Assembly (NCBI GenBank): GCA_947044365.1
Contig: OX345642.1
Span: 278,501-342,500 of the forward strand
From: Petrosia ficiformis
Taxonomy: Eukaryota > Porifera > Demospongiae > Haplosclerida > Petrosiidae
DNA length: 64,000 nt
Reading direction: 5' to 3'
This document shows positions 1 to 23,187 of the stretch, in pieces (position 1 is the first letter of the stretch; each line of letters opens with the position of its first letter). The translations under genes and the position numbers were made by a program. The notes under the pieces are model-generated. The model was not told the DNA's origin, did no database searches, and worked only from the letters and a program-made list of their open reading frames with translations.

Positions 1-2413
1 ATAATCACCTTTTGTGTTACTCTCACCTCCTCTTGAAATATAAGAATGAGGTGGGGAAGTAGTACCAGATGGGGACATCATATCTAAACTGCTATCAACA
101 CTGTGTCCTCTGGGCATGTTTCTTCTCGAAGCTGCTTTTGGTTTGTCTTGTCGAGGAAGAGGAGGCGATCTCATTTGTGAGTCTGGAGTCATCTCGCTTT
201 CGTCATCACTAATATTAAATGACACTGGTTTCGTGGATCCAAATGGTTTGTACATTTGACGATGCAACTCTCGATCTTGAGATGAAGTGTCAGATGTACT
301 AGAGCACCTCCTGTTGTTACCAAAGCTACCACGAGACGGCAGACTTGTGTATTCATAATCATCAAAAGAATCTTCTAGATTTAGAGGGATATTCTCTCTA
401 ATTCTACCCATCATTCTTTGAAGCTGAGATTGTGTCATTACAGGTGCAGGAAGATTATTAACATCAGGAGGACTGGTTATTGTGTATGTAGATTCAGTAC
501 CAGGGGGAGGAGAAGAAATGGAGAGAGGAGTTGGAACAGTACGTGCTAAACCCTTCTTGGGAGTAGCTGGTCGATCATTTCTTCGAATGGCATACTGACT
601 ATGTGTGTGTGTGTGTCCAGGTATAGATCCATCATTATATACTAAAGAGATATCGGAATGTGTTGAGTATGATGGGTTTCTTGGTACTCTCGTTTCAGAA
701 TTTTGATAAAACTGGTTTGAACCAGTCACAGCTGGATATTGATACTGGTTTGAACCAGTCACTGGTGGATATTGATACTGGTTTGAACCAGTCACTGGTG
801 GATATTGATACTGGTTTGAACCAGTCACTGGTGGATATTGATACTGGTTTGAACCAGTATATTGTCTATCCTGATATTGATTTGAGCTAGTAGTATTAGT
901 AACATTAGTTTGTGACACATACTGGCTAGTAGAAACAGGATGTACACTCGCTCCACCTGTCATTATAAACTCCATGCAATCCTTGATAGAGGGTGGTCCA
1001 AACTGTCTCGCTTGAAGAACATGGACAAAGAGAATCTGATGTCCGCTCAGTGTATGGGACCCAAAGTTTAGTATTCTATCGAGTATTTTATCAACAGCTT
1101 CTAAATCAGAATGTAGCGTGACTATATCAGTTAAATCTGATAGCAGATTCTCTGATGACACGTTACCTAGTACTAGATTTGAAGTAGAAGATGAATGTTG
1201 TTTATATCCCATGAGATGTAAAAACTCTTTGGCATTTTTTAACTTTCGGTTAATGTTGTATTCATAAAATGCAGAACTCAACTATAGGAGATAAATAAAT
1301 GTGTATAGATAGATAGACAGATATTGAGACTACAAAGTCACATGAGTAATTAATAAACAGAAAGATATGCTTTATAGATAGATTATAACATCAACCCACT
1401 TATCCATAATACACTCATGTGATATATATATAGACATGTAATTAATATATGATTATGTGTAGATAAGCATGTGTAGTAGAAGAGATGTGATAAACTCAGC
1501 TCACCTACGAATTACTCATGCGATATATATATAGACATGTAATTAATATACATGATAATTAGGTGTAGATTTAATAGATACACATGTGTACTAGATATAA
1601 TAATTAGAAAATAGACCGAGGGGAGTTTAATTGCATTTATTATGTAATCAAATTGCTGTTGTTTATAATAAAGAGGGATTTTTTAGAATTGTTTGAATAA
1701 TGAATTCCAGTAGTTACTATAATAATAATAATAAACTGTATCTCGTTACTAAGACACTCATTCAATTTCAATATGATGACTTCATAATAGTATGTGTATA
1801 TATACACATATATATACATGTACATGTATATACATGTATATACATGTATATACATGTATATGTGCCAACAAGGAAATGATAACTTCCTATCAGCCATTGA
1901 AGTATGACAACTAATAAATAATTATGATGTTATTATGACATAAGAGTCATGTCCTCTATACTACATTTTCAAAGGAAAAGTTCAAAGTAGAATATATACC
2001 ACAAAGTTATTTTAGTGCTTAGAGTTATACACATGATAATAATACAATTCATTATTCATAAATACAATGGAGACACACACACACATACATACCTTTACAA
2101 TCTTCAATTCAGGTCTGTTTGGTGCTAGTAATAAATCTATTGGATATTGAAGAAGTGACTTCAAGCCCGCCTGCCATGTACGTATTACTTCCCTTGACTC
2201 TTTAAGTCGTACATCTTTTCCTCTTACTATCAGGAGTTGAAATAATTGTGGTTTGTTATATCGATCATTGAATCGTGTACAGAGAACAAAATCATTAGTT
2301 AATTCAAACACAGTAGAAGGTAATTGTGAATCTGTCAGTTGCTGTTCACTTGACTGGAGTTCCTTGAGTGATTCATCTGTCCTAGACAACACATCAGTCC
2401 TTCTGACTGCCAT
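1..2413 (-). CDS. SPATA2-like protein with N-terminal PUB-type domain (3' part outside window)
   Basis: Two exons are visible: the first runs from the ATG at 2413 to a GT donor near 2093, and the second starts after an AG at 1282 and stays open to the window edge, giving about 525 residues so far. The join is in frame. Residues around the join (LLLAPNRPELKIVK then LSSAFYEYNIN, then FLHLMGYK) align with the end of the SPATA2/TAMO PUB domain (NLFLYPWKKEF...VYYVK...LSCMGY). The rest is low-complexity Ser/Pro/Thr with a QYQYPPVTGSN tandem repeat. SPATA2 in vertebrates bridges the deubiquitinase CYLD to the LUBAC ligase; that role here is inference only. It lies head-to-head with the DRC4 gene. 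Another PUB-domain protein is possible, since the C-terminal zinc finger of SPATA2 would be beyond the edge. Confidence 0.5.
714..868 (-). repeat. In-frame 33-bp coding minisatellite
   Basis: A 33-bp unit occurs about four and a half times inside the second exon of the SPATA2-like gene and encodes QYQYPPVTGSN. The unit length is a multiple of three, so copy changes keep the frame. Confidence 0.9.
1420..1900. repeat. Intron of the SPATA2-like gene, AT-rich with TACATGTA-type repeats
   Basis: This stretch between the two visible exons holds simple AT-rich sequence. A 37-bp block with ATATATATAGACATGTAA occurs at about 1421 and 1523, and a short TATACATG array lies at 1797-1862. No gene is seen. 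Confidence 0.7.
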
Positions 2414-2708
2414 TTATAATTATAAAGAACTAGTTTAAACTTGAATTAAACACCAACTGAGCATATATATACATATATAATTAGTTATAGTAGAGTCACA
2501 TGAGTAGTGATATCATCAGCACTGTAATGTCATCCAACCTCAGCAAAGAATACTGAAGAGAACCTTTTCAGACTATTTAAGGTTATAACAATCAGCGATC
2601 CTTTTTAAATAAATTATCAATATGTGGGATCCTGTGGGTGTATCACATTCTTTGGAAATGTCCGAACTGACGGGAAGTTTCTCTGTTTAAATTTAAGGTG
2701 TGTCTCTT

Positions 2709-2722
2709 GTTGCTATGACAAC
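2709..2722 (+). promoter_or_regulatory. RFX X-box in the SPATA2-like/DRC4 promoter
   Basis: GTTGCTATGACAAC is an imperfect inverted repeat matching the RFX X-box consensus (GTNRCC, short spacer, RGYAAC). It sits 52 bp before the DRC4 ATG. RFX factors drive ciliary genes in animals, which fits a dynein regulatory complex gene. Binding itself is inferred. Confidence 0.75.
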
Positions 2723-2773
2723 CAACAAACAAACAAGTAGAAACAACTACTACTACTTACTTATCTCTGTACA

Positions 2774-5365
2774 ATGGTAAGCTTCTTTTATCTACAATTA
2801 ATACCCTACTAATCTGTTTTCTTCTTCAGCCTAAAGGGAAAGGGAAAGGTAAAGGAAAGGGCAAAGGGAAAGGTAAAGGGAAGGGTAAGGGTAAAGGCAA
2901 GGCTAAAGCAGCAGCTGTTATAGATGGGATCTCAACAGATGAAATGACTAAAGAACAGGTAAGGATTAATTAAAAAGTGGTATATTCATTATTAATATAT
3001 TACTTAGCTTGAAGAACACTGTGTGAGATTACGAGATGAGCTGGATAGAGAAAGAGAAGAGAGAAACTTCTTTCAATTAGAAAGAGATAAAGTATATAAT
3101 GTGTTAACATATTATGTACATATGTGTGTGTACTTTGTGTGTATGTATGTATGAATCTAAGTACATAGTATATACATTGTATATAGAGTACATGTATGTA
3201 TGTATGTATGTATGTAACAATGTATGCATGTATGTATGCATGTATGTATGTATGTATGTATGTATGTGTGTAACTATGTATGTATGTATATGTGTTCAGG
3301 TCAATACATTTTGGGATATAACTAAACGTCAATTGGAAGAAACGAAAGCTACAACAAAAAACAAAGAAAGAGAATTAGAAGATGCGGAGGAAAGACATCA
3401 GGTTGAAATAAAAGTGAGTATACTATTATAAATGAATTATTAAATTATTCCCATTATAATTATCATTAATTAGGTCTATAAACAGAAAGTTAAACATTTA
3501 TTATATGAACATCAGAATAACATCACTGAGCTTAAAAGAGATGGTATATTTAATATATGTATATGTATATGTATTGAGGGAGGGATAGAATGAGAGAGGA
3601 TGAGGACAGTGAGAGAAGAGGAGGGGGGTAGGATGAGAGAAGAAGAGGGAAGGAGTAGTTAAGGAAAGGAGAGATGGATGAAAAGAATAGTCTATTTCAT
3701 TTCTTAATAATAGGTAGTGTAGTTCTAACATTAGAACAGAGTCAACACAGTGAGAGAGAATCTGGTCTGGGACAGGAGAAACGAGTATTGAAGGTTGAAA
3801 TAAAGGAAATGGAACTTGCTCATCAAGAAACTGTGAAAGCTCTGAAAAAAGTGAGTGAGATTATTAAATAATTGAATTACAATTGCTTATAGTTACTGCA
3901 TATAATAGCTCTCGATCTATTTATTAATTGCAATGGGACCCCTCTATTTTGGACACCATTGGGACAAATATAAGTGTCCTGATTGCAGGGGTGTCCTCAT
4001 TTCAGAGTGTCCTCAATAGAGGGGTTTCATTATATCTATTGATATAACAGGAACACGATCAGGCACTGACCCAGACAAGAGAGGAGTTTGAACAGAGAGC
4101 TGCAGAACTAGAAGCAAAATATGATCAGAAGATGACATCTCTAAGAGATGAATTAGAACTGAGACGAAAAACAGAAGTTCATGAAGTTGAAGAAGTAAGC
4201 TAATTAATTAATTTAATTAATTGAAATCAATTCTGTTTCTGTAGCGCAAGAATGGTCAAATTAACCAATTAATGAAGAATCATGAGAAAGCATTTAGTGA
4301 TATTAAGAATTATTATAATGATATTACACTTAATAACCTGGCTCTCATTAACTCACTGAAGGTATGTATTATCAATAGATAGCACATTACATACTATATG
4401 ATTACAGGAACAAGTTGAAAAGATGAAAAAAGATCATGAAAGATTAGAGAAAAATTTAGCAGAGACACAAGCTGAGAAAAGGAAACTACAAGAACCATTA
4501 CAGAAGGTAATTCAGACATGGGGTGATAATAGTAATAGTACATGTTACAAGGTATTAGTAATAGTAATGGTAAAGATTACATGTTACAAGGTATTAGTGA
4601 TAGTAATAGAGTAATAGTATACAATCTCAATGTTGAGGTAATAGTAATTGATCTTAAGTAATATGTTCATTTATGTATCACATGAGGTCCACTGGTGTAC
4701 CTTACAAGATCCACTGGTGTACTGGTGTATCATACGAGGTGGTGTATCATATGAGGTACATTGGTGTATATATCACATGAGGTACATTAGTATATCACAT
4801 GAGGTACATTGGTGTATAACATGAGGTACATTGGTGTACCATATGTATTTATCAAACACACTGGATACTGTATTTATATTTAGGCTCGTGAAGAGGTTAA
4901 TGACCTCCAGAAGAAACTAGCCAATTATGAGAGAGACAAGTTGTCACTACAAGTGAGTTATTAGAAATGATGTTTATAATAATTATTATGTCACTGATTA
5001 GAACGCCAAAGCTAAGCTAAAAGTACAAGAGTCTGAACTGAAATCTCTGAGATGGGAACATGAAGTGTTAGAGCAGAGATTTTCACAGGTATAGGTTGTT
5101 GTGATTGAACACATAAGGACCTTAAGTGAAAGTGTTTAGAACACATTGTTGTATGATTTCCTGCTTGTCTTAGTATATATATCTACATGTATTAATAGAT
5201 TCAAAAGGAGAGAGATGACTTGTATAGCAGGTTTGTGTCAGCTATTCATGAAGTTCAACAAAAAAGTGGATTTAAGAATCTATTACTGGAAAAGAAGCTC
5301 ACAGCATTAGCAGATACTCTTGAAAAGAAGGTATGAGACTATATCAAAGTATCAAACTAGTATGT

Positions 5366-5406
<41 letters not shown>

Positions 5407-6134
5407 GAGGCTCAGTTGAACGAGGTCCTGGCAGCTTCAAATCTGGATCCTTCTGCACTGACTATGGTAACAAGAAAGCTAGAGGTATCACACATTGGTT
5501 GTGTACATGTGTATATATTATAATATTTTTTTTATTTTTAATAGGATGTATTGGATTCTAAAAATAGTGCTATCAGAGATCTACAATATGAATTAGCTAG
5601 AGTTTGTAAGGTAAGGTACATTGTATCTCAATGATGTTTTATTTAATCATGATAATAATAATTAATAAGGTCACCTTTAGGACCACAAAGAGGTTACCTT
5701 TTGTGTTGTTTTAGTGTGACAAGAATGAGTGCAGTATGACTTGTTATAATAGTTAATTAACTAATATGAAAGGGTTAACTAATTCCATTATTGGCTAATT
5801 ACCCTTGCTGTGTAGTATAGACAGAAAATTATTGTATTATTACAGTAGATCTGTAGTTTATTTGTAGTTTATTAGTTTATTTAAGTAACTAAAAAGAGTT
5901 TCAGTTCTATTCTCACAAACACAACACAGTATTGTTGAGAATTATTGAAATAGTTTCTGAAAAATGCTTTTACTTTCTTTTCAGGCTCATAATGACTTGA
6001 TAAAGACATACGAAGCAAAGTTAACAAGCTTCGGAGTTCCTGTTGAGGAACTTGGTTTCAAACCGCTCCAAAGTACAGTGACAGGTCATAGTCTGGGTAG
6101 TGGTCCTGCTGGTCTGATAGTGTCACCATCATAA
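2774..6134 (+). CDS. GAS8: Dynein regulatory complex subunit 4 (GAS8/DRC4)
   Basis: About 14 short exons joined at GT-AG sites give about 494 residues, close to vertebrate GAS8 (478). The first exon is only the ATG, followed by an intron. The protein starts with a Lys-Gly run, then the conserved blocks [15 protein letters not shown] (about residue 55), [20 protein letters not shown] (about 107-126), [19 protein letters not shown] (about 250), [15 protein letters not shown] (about 300), [11 protein letters not shown] (about 402) and a C-terminal [15 protein letters not shown]. Nearly the whole protein is coiled coil. DRC4 is part of the axonemal nexin-dynein regulatory complex that controls ciliary beating. 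An X-box lies just upstream. The Lys-Gly tract (about 12 KG units) is longer than usual. It is convergent with mucolipin, with 141 bp between stop codons. Confidence 0.97.
3190..3290 (+). repeat. TATG tetranucleotide array in a DRC4 intron
   Basis: Tandem TATG units with point changes fill the intron between the exons ending FQLERDK and beginning VNTFWDI. Open frames here on both strands are repeat artefacts. Confidence 0.9.
3931..4032. mobile_element. Short pogo-like MITE in a DRC4 intron
   Basis: The ends form a terminal inverted repeat: CAATGGGACCCCTCTATT on the left pairs with AATAGAGGGGTTTCATTA on the right, and both sides continue into GGACAC/GTGTCC. The total is about 100 bp with no coding capacity. 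The end type resembles pogo/Tc1-mariner derived MITEs. Confidence 0.65.
4545..4860. repeat. Irregular short repeats in a DRC4 intron
   Basis: Units around ACATGTTACAAGGTATTAG and ATGAGGTACATTGGTGTA recur with variations. This explains the unusually long intron between the exons ending PLQK and starting AREEV. Confidence 0.7.
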
Positions 6135-6275
6135 CTCACTTGTTATTTATTATAACGGCTTCATTAAAATTTAATAAATAAATTTATTTGCGATCAAAAC
6201 AATAATTAGTGATTATAATTTTTCAATGATTGATGGAGTATGTCTTGAGATTGAAATAGTCATTAAAAATTTAAT

Positions 6276-9200
6276 TTAATCTAGATCTCCAATTGAATTC
6301 TTGCGTCGTCTTCTGTGAGCAAGAATTAATTCAGGTTCAACATATCTGAGAAACAAATATACATTAGCACAGATAGTTATAGACAACAATAATAACAATA
6401 ACAACAACAATAATAATAAGAATAACTAATAATAATCTCACTTTTCAACACGAGTGACATCTCTTAAAGCCACTCCATTTTGTGTGAGTGGTCCTGAAAA
6501 TACAAATCTACGAACTTCATTAATTGTAGCTCTGTCAGTGGACTAATGATAGATAGATAGATAGATAGACAGAGGAATGAATTGAGTAAAATAATTAAAA
6601 ATGAAAAGGTTTACCAGAGAATTATCATAAGAAGATTTCACTAGAGAAGTGAATAGGTTTAGAACAGCATATATGAAGAGGAATATGAATGAATATACAA
6701 AAAATCTGCTGTATATATATATAGCGAAATCCCGAGAGTCAAAAGCTCTGAATACAAGCCAAATACTATCTCCATTTATCAGAGCAAATAGTATCTCCAC
6801 GGAATTTCCAAAGTTACTGAACTGTGTGAGGTAAGGAGGATAGATCAGGAAATCACAGGAGAGAAACATGACTCACCATTTCATCATATGGACCAAATAC
6901 AACCAGTCCACAGAGAGCAAAGGCAAAATACAGTAAAGATGTACACAATAGAAACTTGACAAGTTCAGGAGAGGCTGCACTGAGGGTTCTTGTTAGGACC
7001 TACGAAAAATATATATTTAGGAGTCTCGCCAGGGCCAACATAACATGTCCAATGTAAAAATAAGTGATTACTATAATGGAGTTCAGGAGAGACTGCACTG
7101 AGGTGTCTGGTCAGGGTCTAAGGTCATACTAAGGCTGCATTGACATCATGGAAGACTACAGTGAGGATTCTGGTCAAGGCCTATGTCATTGTTATACTAG
7201 AGTTCAGAAGAGGCTGCACAGAGGGTTCTGGTCAAGGGAGACTGCATTGAGGGCTCTGGTCAAGGTCTATGTCATTATGAGCTCATGCATTATTGGTGCT
7301 TGTTAGGGCTTACATGTAAGTAAACATAAGCAATTAGTACATATTTATGAAAGGTTATACTGAGACTGTCTGAAGGATGTTATCAACATGATCTTGCTGC
7401 CAGATTGGCATATTAGTCTATTGATGTGGGGAAAGTTTTAGCTTATCATACATACACTTAATTGTTTGAAGAAGCTGAAGTATCTCAGGATCACACCAGC
7501 TTGTACTATCAGTGCTGATCCAAGTAATATCCTTACACAAATAGCATCAAAGAAGACCTAGTATCATGTGATAATCATATGATAGTCATGTGATAATTAG
7601 AGTACTTACATTGTATTGTAAAAGTATTTTGATAATTGAGCCTAATATTAACAGAACATCACTGAAGAAAGTGAAAAGAGACCAAGTAGAAAATAGATCT
7701 CTTCTCTCCCACCAACTCAATTTAATTCGCAGCTTCTTTTGATAGAACTCACCCATAGCCTGTAGGCCAGAGGACATACTGGTTATTAATACTGGTTAAT
7801 TAATATTACTATGGACTTACCTTTCCAAGATTGTAAGCTCTACGATACGTATGTATAGTAAATGAAATAGATGTGATACACAATATAGTTATAAATAGAT
7901 CCAACAGTGTGATAACAACAATAAATATATTATATGAATCTGTGAAATGAAATTACGAGAACCCCATCATGACATGAGAACTCTTGTTATGAGGGCATGT
8001 CTTCAGAGACTAACATTAGTGTATTTATTTATTAACCTGGTTTAGATAGAAGTTTTCCATTACAACTTGACTTCTTTTCACTTTTGTTTAAATAGTAGTC
8101 TATCTTACCATCTCGTCCTTTATAGGAATATATTAACTGAAAGAGGAAATGATAACATATCAAATCTTAGTAAATGAAAGAGGAAGTGATAACATGACAT
8201 GAATAGTCCAGGTATGGGGCCAAGTATATATACATTGGTACTAGTCTTAAGTTCTTTCCTTATTAATGCAAATTACTTGTACTCAAGTCCTTCGTTGAGA
8301 GGCTGGTCAGAAAATATTTCACTGCTGACTAAGTGATGGTAGATTTAAACAGTTAATGAATGTCATCAGATGTAATAATGTATCACAATGATAATTAAAA
8401 GTTTGACATGTCAGTTATGAACAGCACCTAGGTACCAAATACTAATGCATTTGTACTTGTACTTATATGTACTTGTCAAGTAGAACTTGCAGTTTAGTTA
8501 AGTACTTGGTCCCATGACTGATTGCTACTATTGTGCAAACTATATACATGTATGACTAATGAACAATAATATTACTATATATAGACATACATACCTACTT
8601 ACATGCAAAGTTATAAACATACATACATATATACACGTGTGTATGTATGTATGTATGTATATGATAAATTCATCACCTTCACATCAAAGATAAAACATTC
8701 TGGAACAGATCCTGAAATAGAATCCTGCTTAGTAATGTGAATACTTTTAATTAGAAACTTTAGCTCTAGTTCAATAAATCTGATATCATAATAATTATAT
8801 GAATTAGTAATGAGATAGCGTCAACTTATGACTTACCTACAAAATGTCATGTCTAATCCATTAGTTTCCAGCTGTTCTGAGATTGAAGAACCATTAATGT
8901 TTTGTGATTCTAAATTAAAATTATCTGTGTGTGTGTGTGAGTGTATGTGTGAGTGTGTGTGTATACCAGTGAGTGTATGTGTGTGTATGTGCACGAGTGA
9001 GGTTATGCGTGACAAGCACATATTAAATTATAAATACATGTACATATATAGATATACATGTACATACATAAATAGATAGACTAAATATACATAGCTCAGA
9101 TAACAAGATTACAGAAAACCTAAAACAGAAGACAATATTTTTACAATGTCAGCAGAACACTAATGTTAGGGGATTACATTGGCATGTTACTTAAATGCCA

Positions 9201-10250
9201 TATAAGGAGGTATATACATTGATGTTGTAGAGTGGTAGTACATGATCATTATGTTACCCAGATGTTAAACACACCATAGATGTAGTACTACTTACAAGTT
9301 GTAATATCGTAGTCAAACTTATATTGTCCGGTTGAAGGATTAAAATCAGCTATCTTGTATTGGTCTAGTTTCACTTGAACTGGTATAGTAGTCTCATTAT
9401 CATCCAAAACATGGCCATAGCTTCCAATTGTTAGATTAGGCAGCTGATAATACTAAAATATTAATGATCACTCTGTAACCATGGTTACTAAACACACTCT
9501 CATTTCCTCTTACCCTTTCCACAGCAAACATTATCTCGTTAACAATTTGTTCTCTGGTGTGAGCTGAATATTTAGATGTTTTTGAAATGCTAGAATACGC
9601 CTGAACAAAGAGCTCTTGAAATAAGAACTGACTCTGATAAAAGAATACAGCTCTTTCACTAGGTACCACATACAGGAATAGAATAACCTGTATTATAAAC
9701 TGGTTTATTAAATGTATATTGATATCTCTCATCATACCTGTAATATCAATAGCATAGTTTTCACAATTTGTAACACTAGTTTATATGGAACTAGTCTCTC
9801 AACTTTCCAACGTTTAAGAGGATTACAAATATGAAAATATAATGAAGCTTTTAGCTCTAGTTCATTCTGAGATAAATCTTTTAATTTAAGACGAGACTTG
9901 AGCCTTTTGAGTTTTTCAAATGTAACTGTTGCGTTAGAACTATCTTCACTGGTAACACTTTTAAAGAGGAGAGGAAGAATGATTAATAATTAATATATCA
10001 TTTTATAATTACCTATTTGTGCTTCTCCCTTCTTCATCATTAATTTTCACATCAATAAAAGAGACGGTACGCTCTATGTTTCTTCTTTCTTTTTTTTCTT
10101 CATCCATTTTTGAGAGTTGTAGGATATTTCTTTGTGACCCACATGGTGATGGTGCCAGAGTGGATTCTGAACAAAATTATTGCATATAATATAATTATAA
10201 TAAATAATATAATATATAATATATATAATCATATATATATATATATAATT

Positions 10251-10304
<54 letters not shown>

Positions 10305-10364
10305 ACAATGAATAATATTTTTATAATAAATATTTCTTGACTTACCAGATGGAGATTCCGACAT
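6276..10364 (-). CDS. Mucolipin (TRPML) cation channel
   Basis: A multi-exon gene read right to left. The start ATG at 10364 (MSESPSESTL) is followed by exons giving LYFHICNPLKRWK...PYKLVLQIVKTMLLILQVILF, which is the mucolipin N-terminal cytosolic segment and first membrane helix. A lumenal domain follows, with exons in the 8.7-9.7 kb region. Membrane exons then give TSLLYFAFALCGLVVFGPYDEM (helix S5), the pore segment ILFALINGDSIW, helix S6 FIFLFIYAVLNLFTSLV, and a short basic tail ending RRRRKNSIGDLD. Mucolipins are endolysosomal calcium- and iron-permeable channels gated by PI(3,5)P2. The pore filter here reads NGDS where most family members have NGDD. Several middle exons were not joined residue by residue. 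The promoter is shared with SPT16. Confidence 0.93.
7078..7320 (-). repeat. Degenerate copies of a mucolipin exon in the adjacent intron
   Basis: The mucolipin S5 exon begins at 7000 (minus strand) and encodes VLTRTLSAASPELVKF. The adjoining intron contains about four to five diverged copies of the same exon start, with blocks like CACTGAGG..TCTGGTCA and TTCAGGAGAG..CTGCA on the plus strand at about 7081, 7132, 7201, 7238 and 7290. The tandem repeat therefore includes coding sequence and the 3' splice site region. Confidence 0.7.
8214..8516. mobile_element. Candidate MITE in a mucolipin intron
   Basis: The left end ATGGGGCCAAGTA and right end TACTTGGTCCCAT form a 13-bp terminal inverted repeat with one mismatch. 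The roughly 300-bp interior is rich in TACTTGTAC-type sequence and has no open frame. No clear target duplication is visible. A similar AAGTACTT-rich stretch lies at about 52,050-52,270. Confidence 0.45.
8640..9075. repeat. GTAT, GT and ACATGTACAT simple repeats in mucolipin introns
   Basis: Short TATG (8640-8662), GT-rich (8924-8996) and ATACATGTACATA arrays flank a small mucolipin exon near 8670-8900. Confidence 0.6.
10165..10300. repeat. TA dinucleotide array in first mucolipin intron
   Basis: AT-only sequence, including a pure TA run near 10,262-10,300, fills the intron just after the first mucolipin coding exon. Confidence 0.9.
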
Positions 10365-10530
10365 CCTATTGCAGTCACTATCACTAACCAGATCTGAAGG
10401 ATCCTGATCATTGAGCGAAGAGCAGTTGGCATCAGTTTCTGTGTTTCACTATCGTGCACTACATGCTGAAAACCCACAATAATACACTCTTTACGACCAC
10501 GCCCATACCACGCCTACCAAATATTGTGTC

Positions 10531-10547
10531 CGCCATTTGGCGGGAAG
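10531..10547. promoter_or_regulatory. E2F-like site in the mucolipin/SPT16 shared promoter
   Basis: CGCCATTTGGCGGGAAG lies 79 bp before the SPT16 ATG in a 261-bp head-to-head promoter. It contains GGCGGGAA (reverse TTCCCGCC, E2F-like), and its first 12 bases, CGCCATTTGGCG, are a palindrome. CGCCATTT also resembles a YY1 core. Factor identity is inferred. Confidence 0.6.
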
Positions 10548-10625
10548 GTGTCCTCGTGTTCCCTCCTACTTCTCTCTTTAGTGGGTGAAAGTTCCCTTTG
10601 TGTGACTACGTAGATATCCTCTAGA

Positions 10626-22388
<11,763 letters not shown>

Positions 22389-22499
22389 ACAATGACTTGT
22401 TTGTTTGTTATTTAAAATGTCTTTCACAAGTAAAATATTACATTAATATTGTTTTGTTCTGCTGAGTCAGTTATATAAAATAAGTATATTATCGGTATC

Positions 22500-22800
22500 A
22501 TAGACCAGGGTCAACTCTTGACATAGGTATGCATAAACTATTTCTTTAGAATGTGGCATTAATATAGTTAACTCTTGACATAGGTATGCATGAACTATTT
22601 TTTAGAATGTGGTATTAATATAGTCAACACTTGACATAGGTATGCATGAACTATCTCCAGAATGTGGTAGTTAACTCTTGACATATGTAAGGATGCATAA
22701 ACTATCTTTAGAATGTGGCATTAATATACAAAATGTAGTTAACTCTTGATATAGGTATGCATGAACTCTCTCTTTAGAATGTGGCATTAATATAGTTAAG
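22500..22800 (+). repeat. Minisatellite between SPT16 and PABPN1
   Basis: About five copies of a 55-70-bp unit containing TTGACATAGGTATGCATGAA and AGAATGTGGCATTAATATAG. The remainder of this 800-bp convergent spacer (to 23,187) includes a T-rich run at 23,050-23,095 and no gene. Confidence 0.85.
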
Positions 22801-23187
22801 AGGATGCTGTGTTATTGAATGAAGTACAATACTTATCTTCATCCCAACCAAATAAATATAATTGTTATTTCTTTTATTTTTAACTGTAAAAAAGAAATGT
22901 CTGATTGTACAGTTCTCAGGGACCCTGTGGTCTCTTCCTTGATGAAATAGATGATGTTTGATTTCACCTCCTCCTTCAGGAAAGAAAAGTAAACAAAACA
23001 ATATAAATTGAAATACAAACAAAAAAATACATTATTATAATTTATTAGGTTTCTTTTTTTTGTCTTTTTTTTTTCTTTTCTCTTTTTTTTTATTTCTTGC
23101 TAATATGTGGTAGATATATTATTACATTGTGCGAACCAATGTGTGATGGTAGCTCCTAAACATGTCGGTACTAGACAGTTCTCAGGA

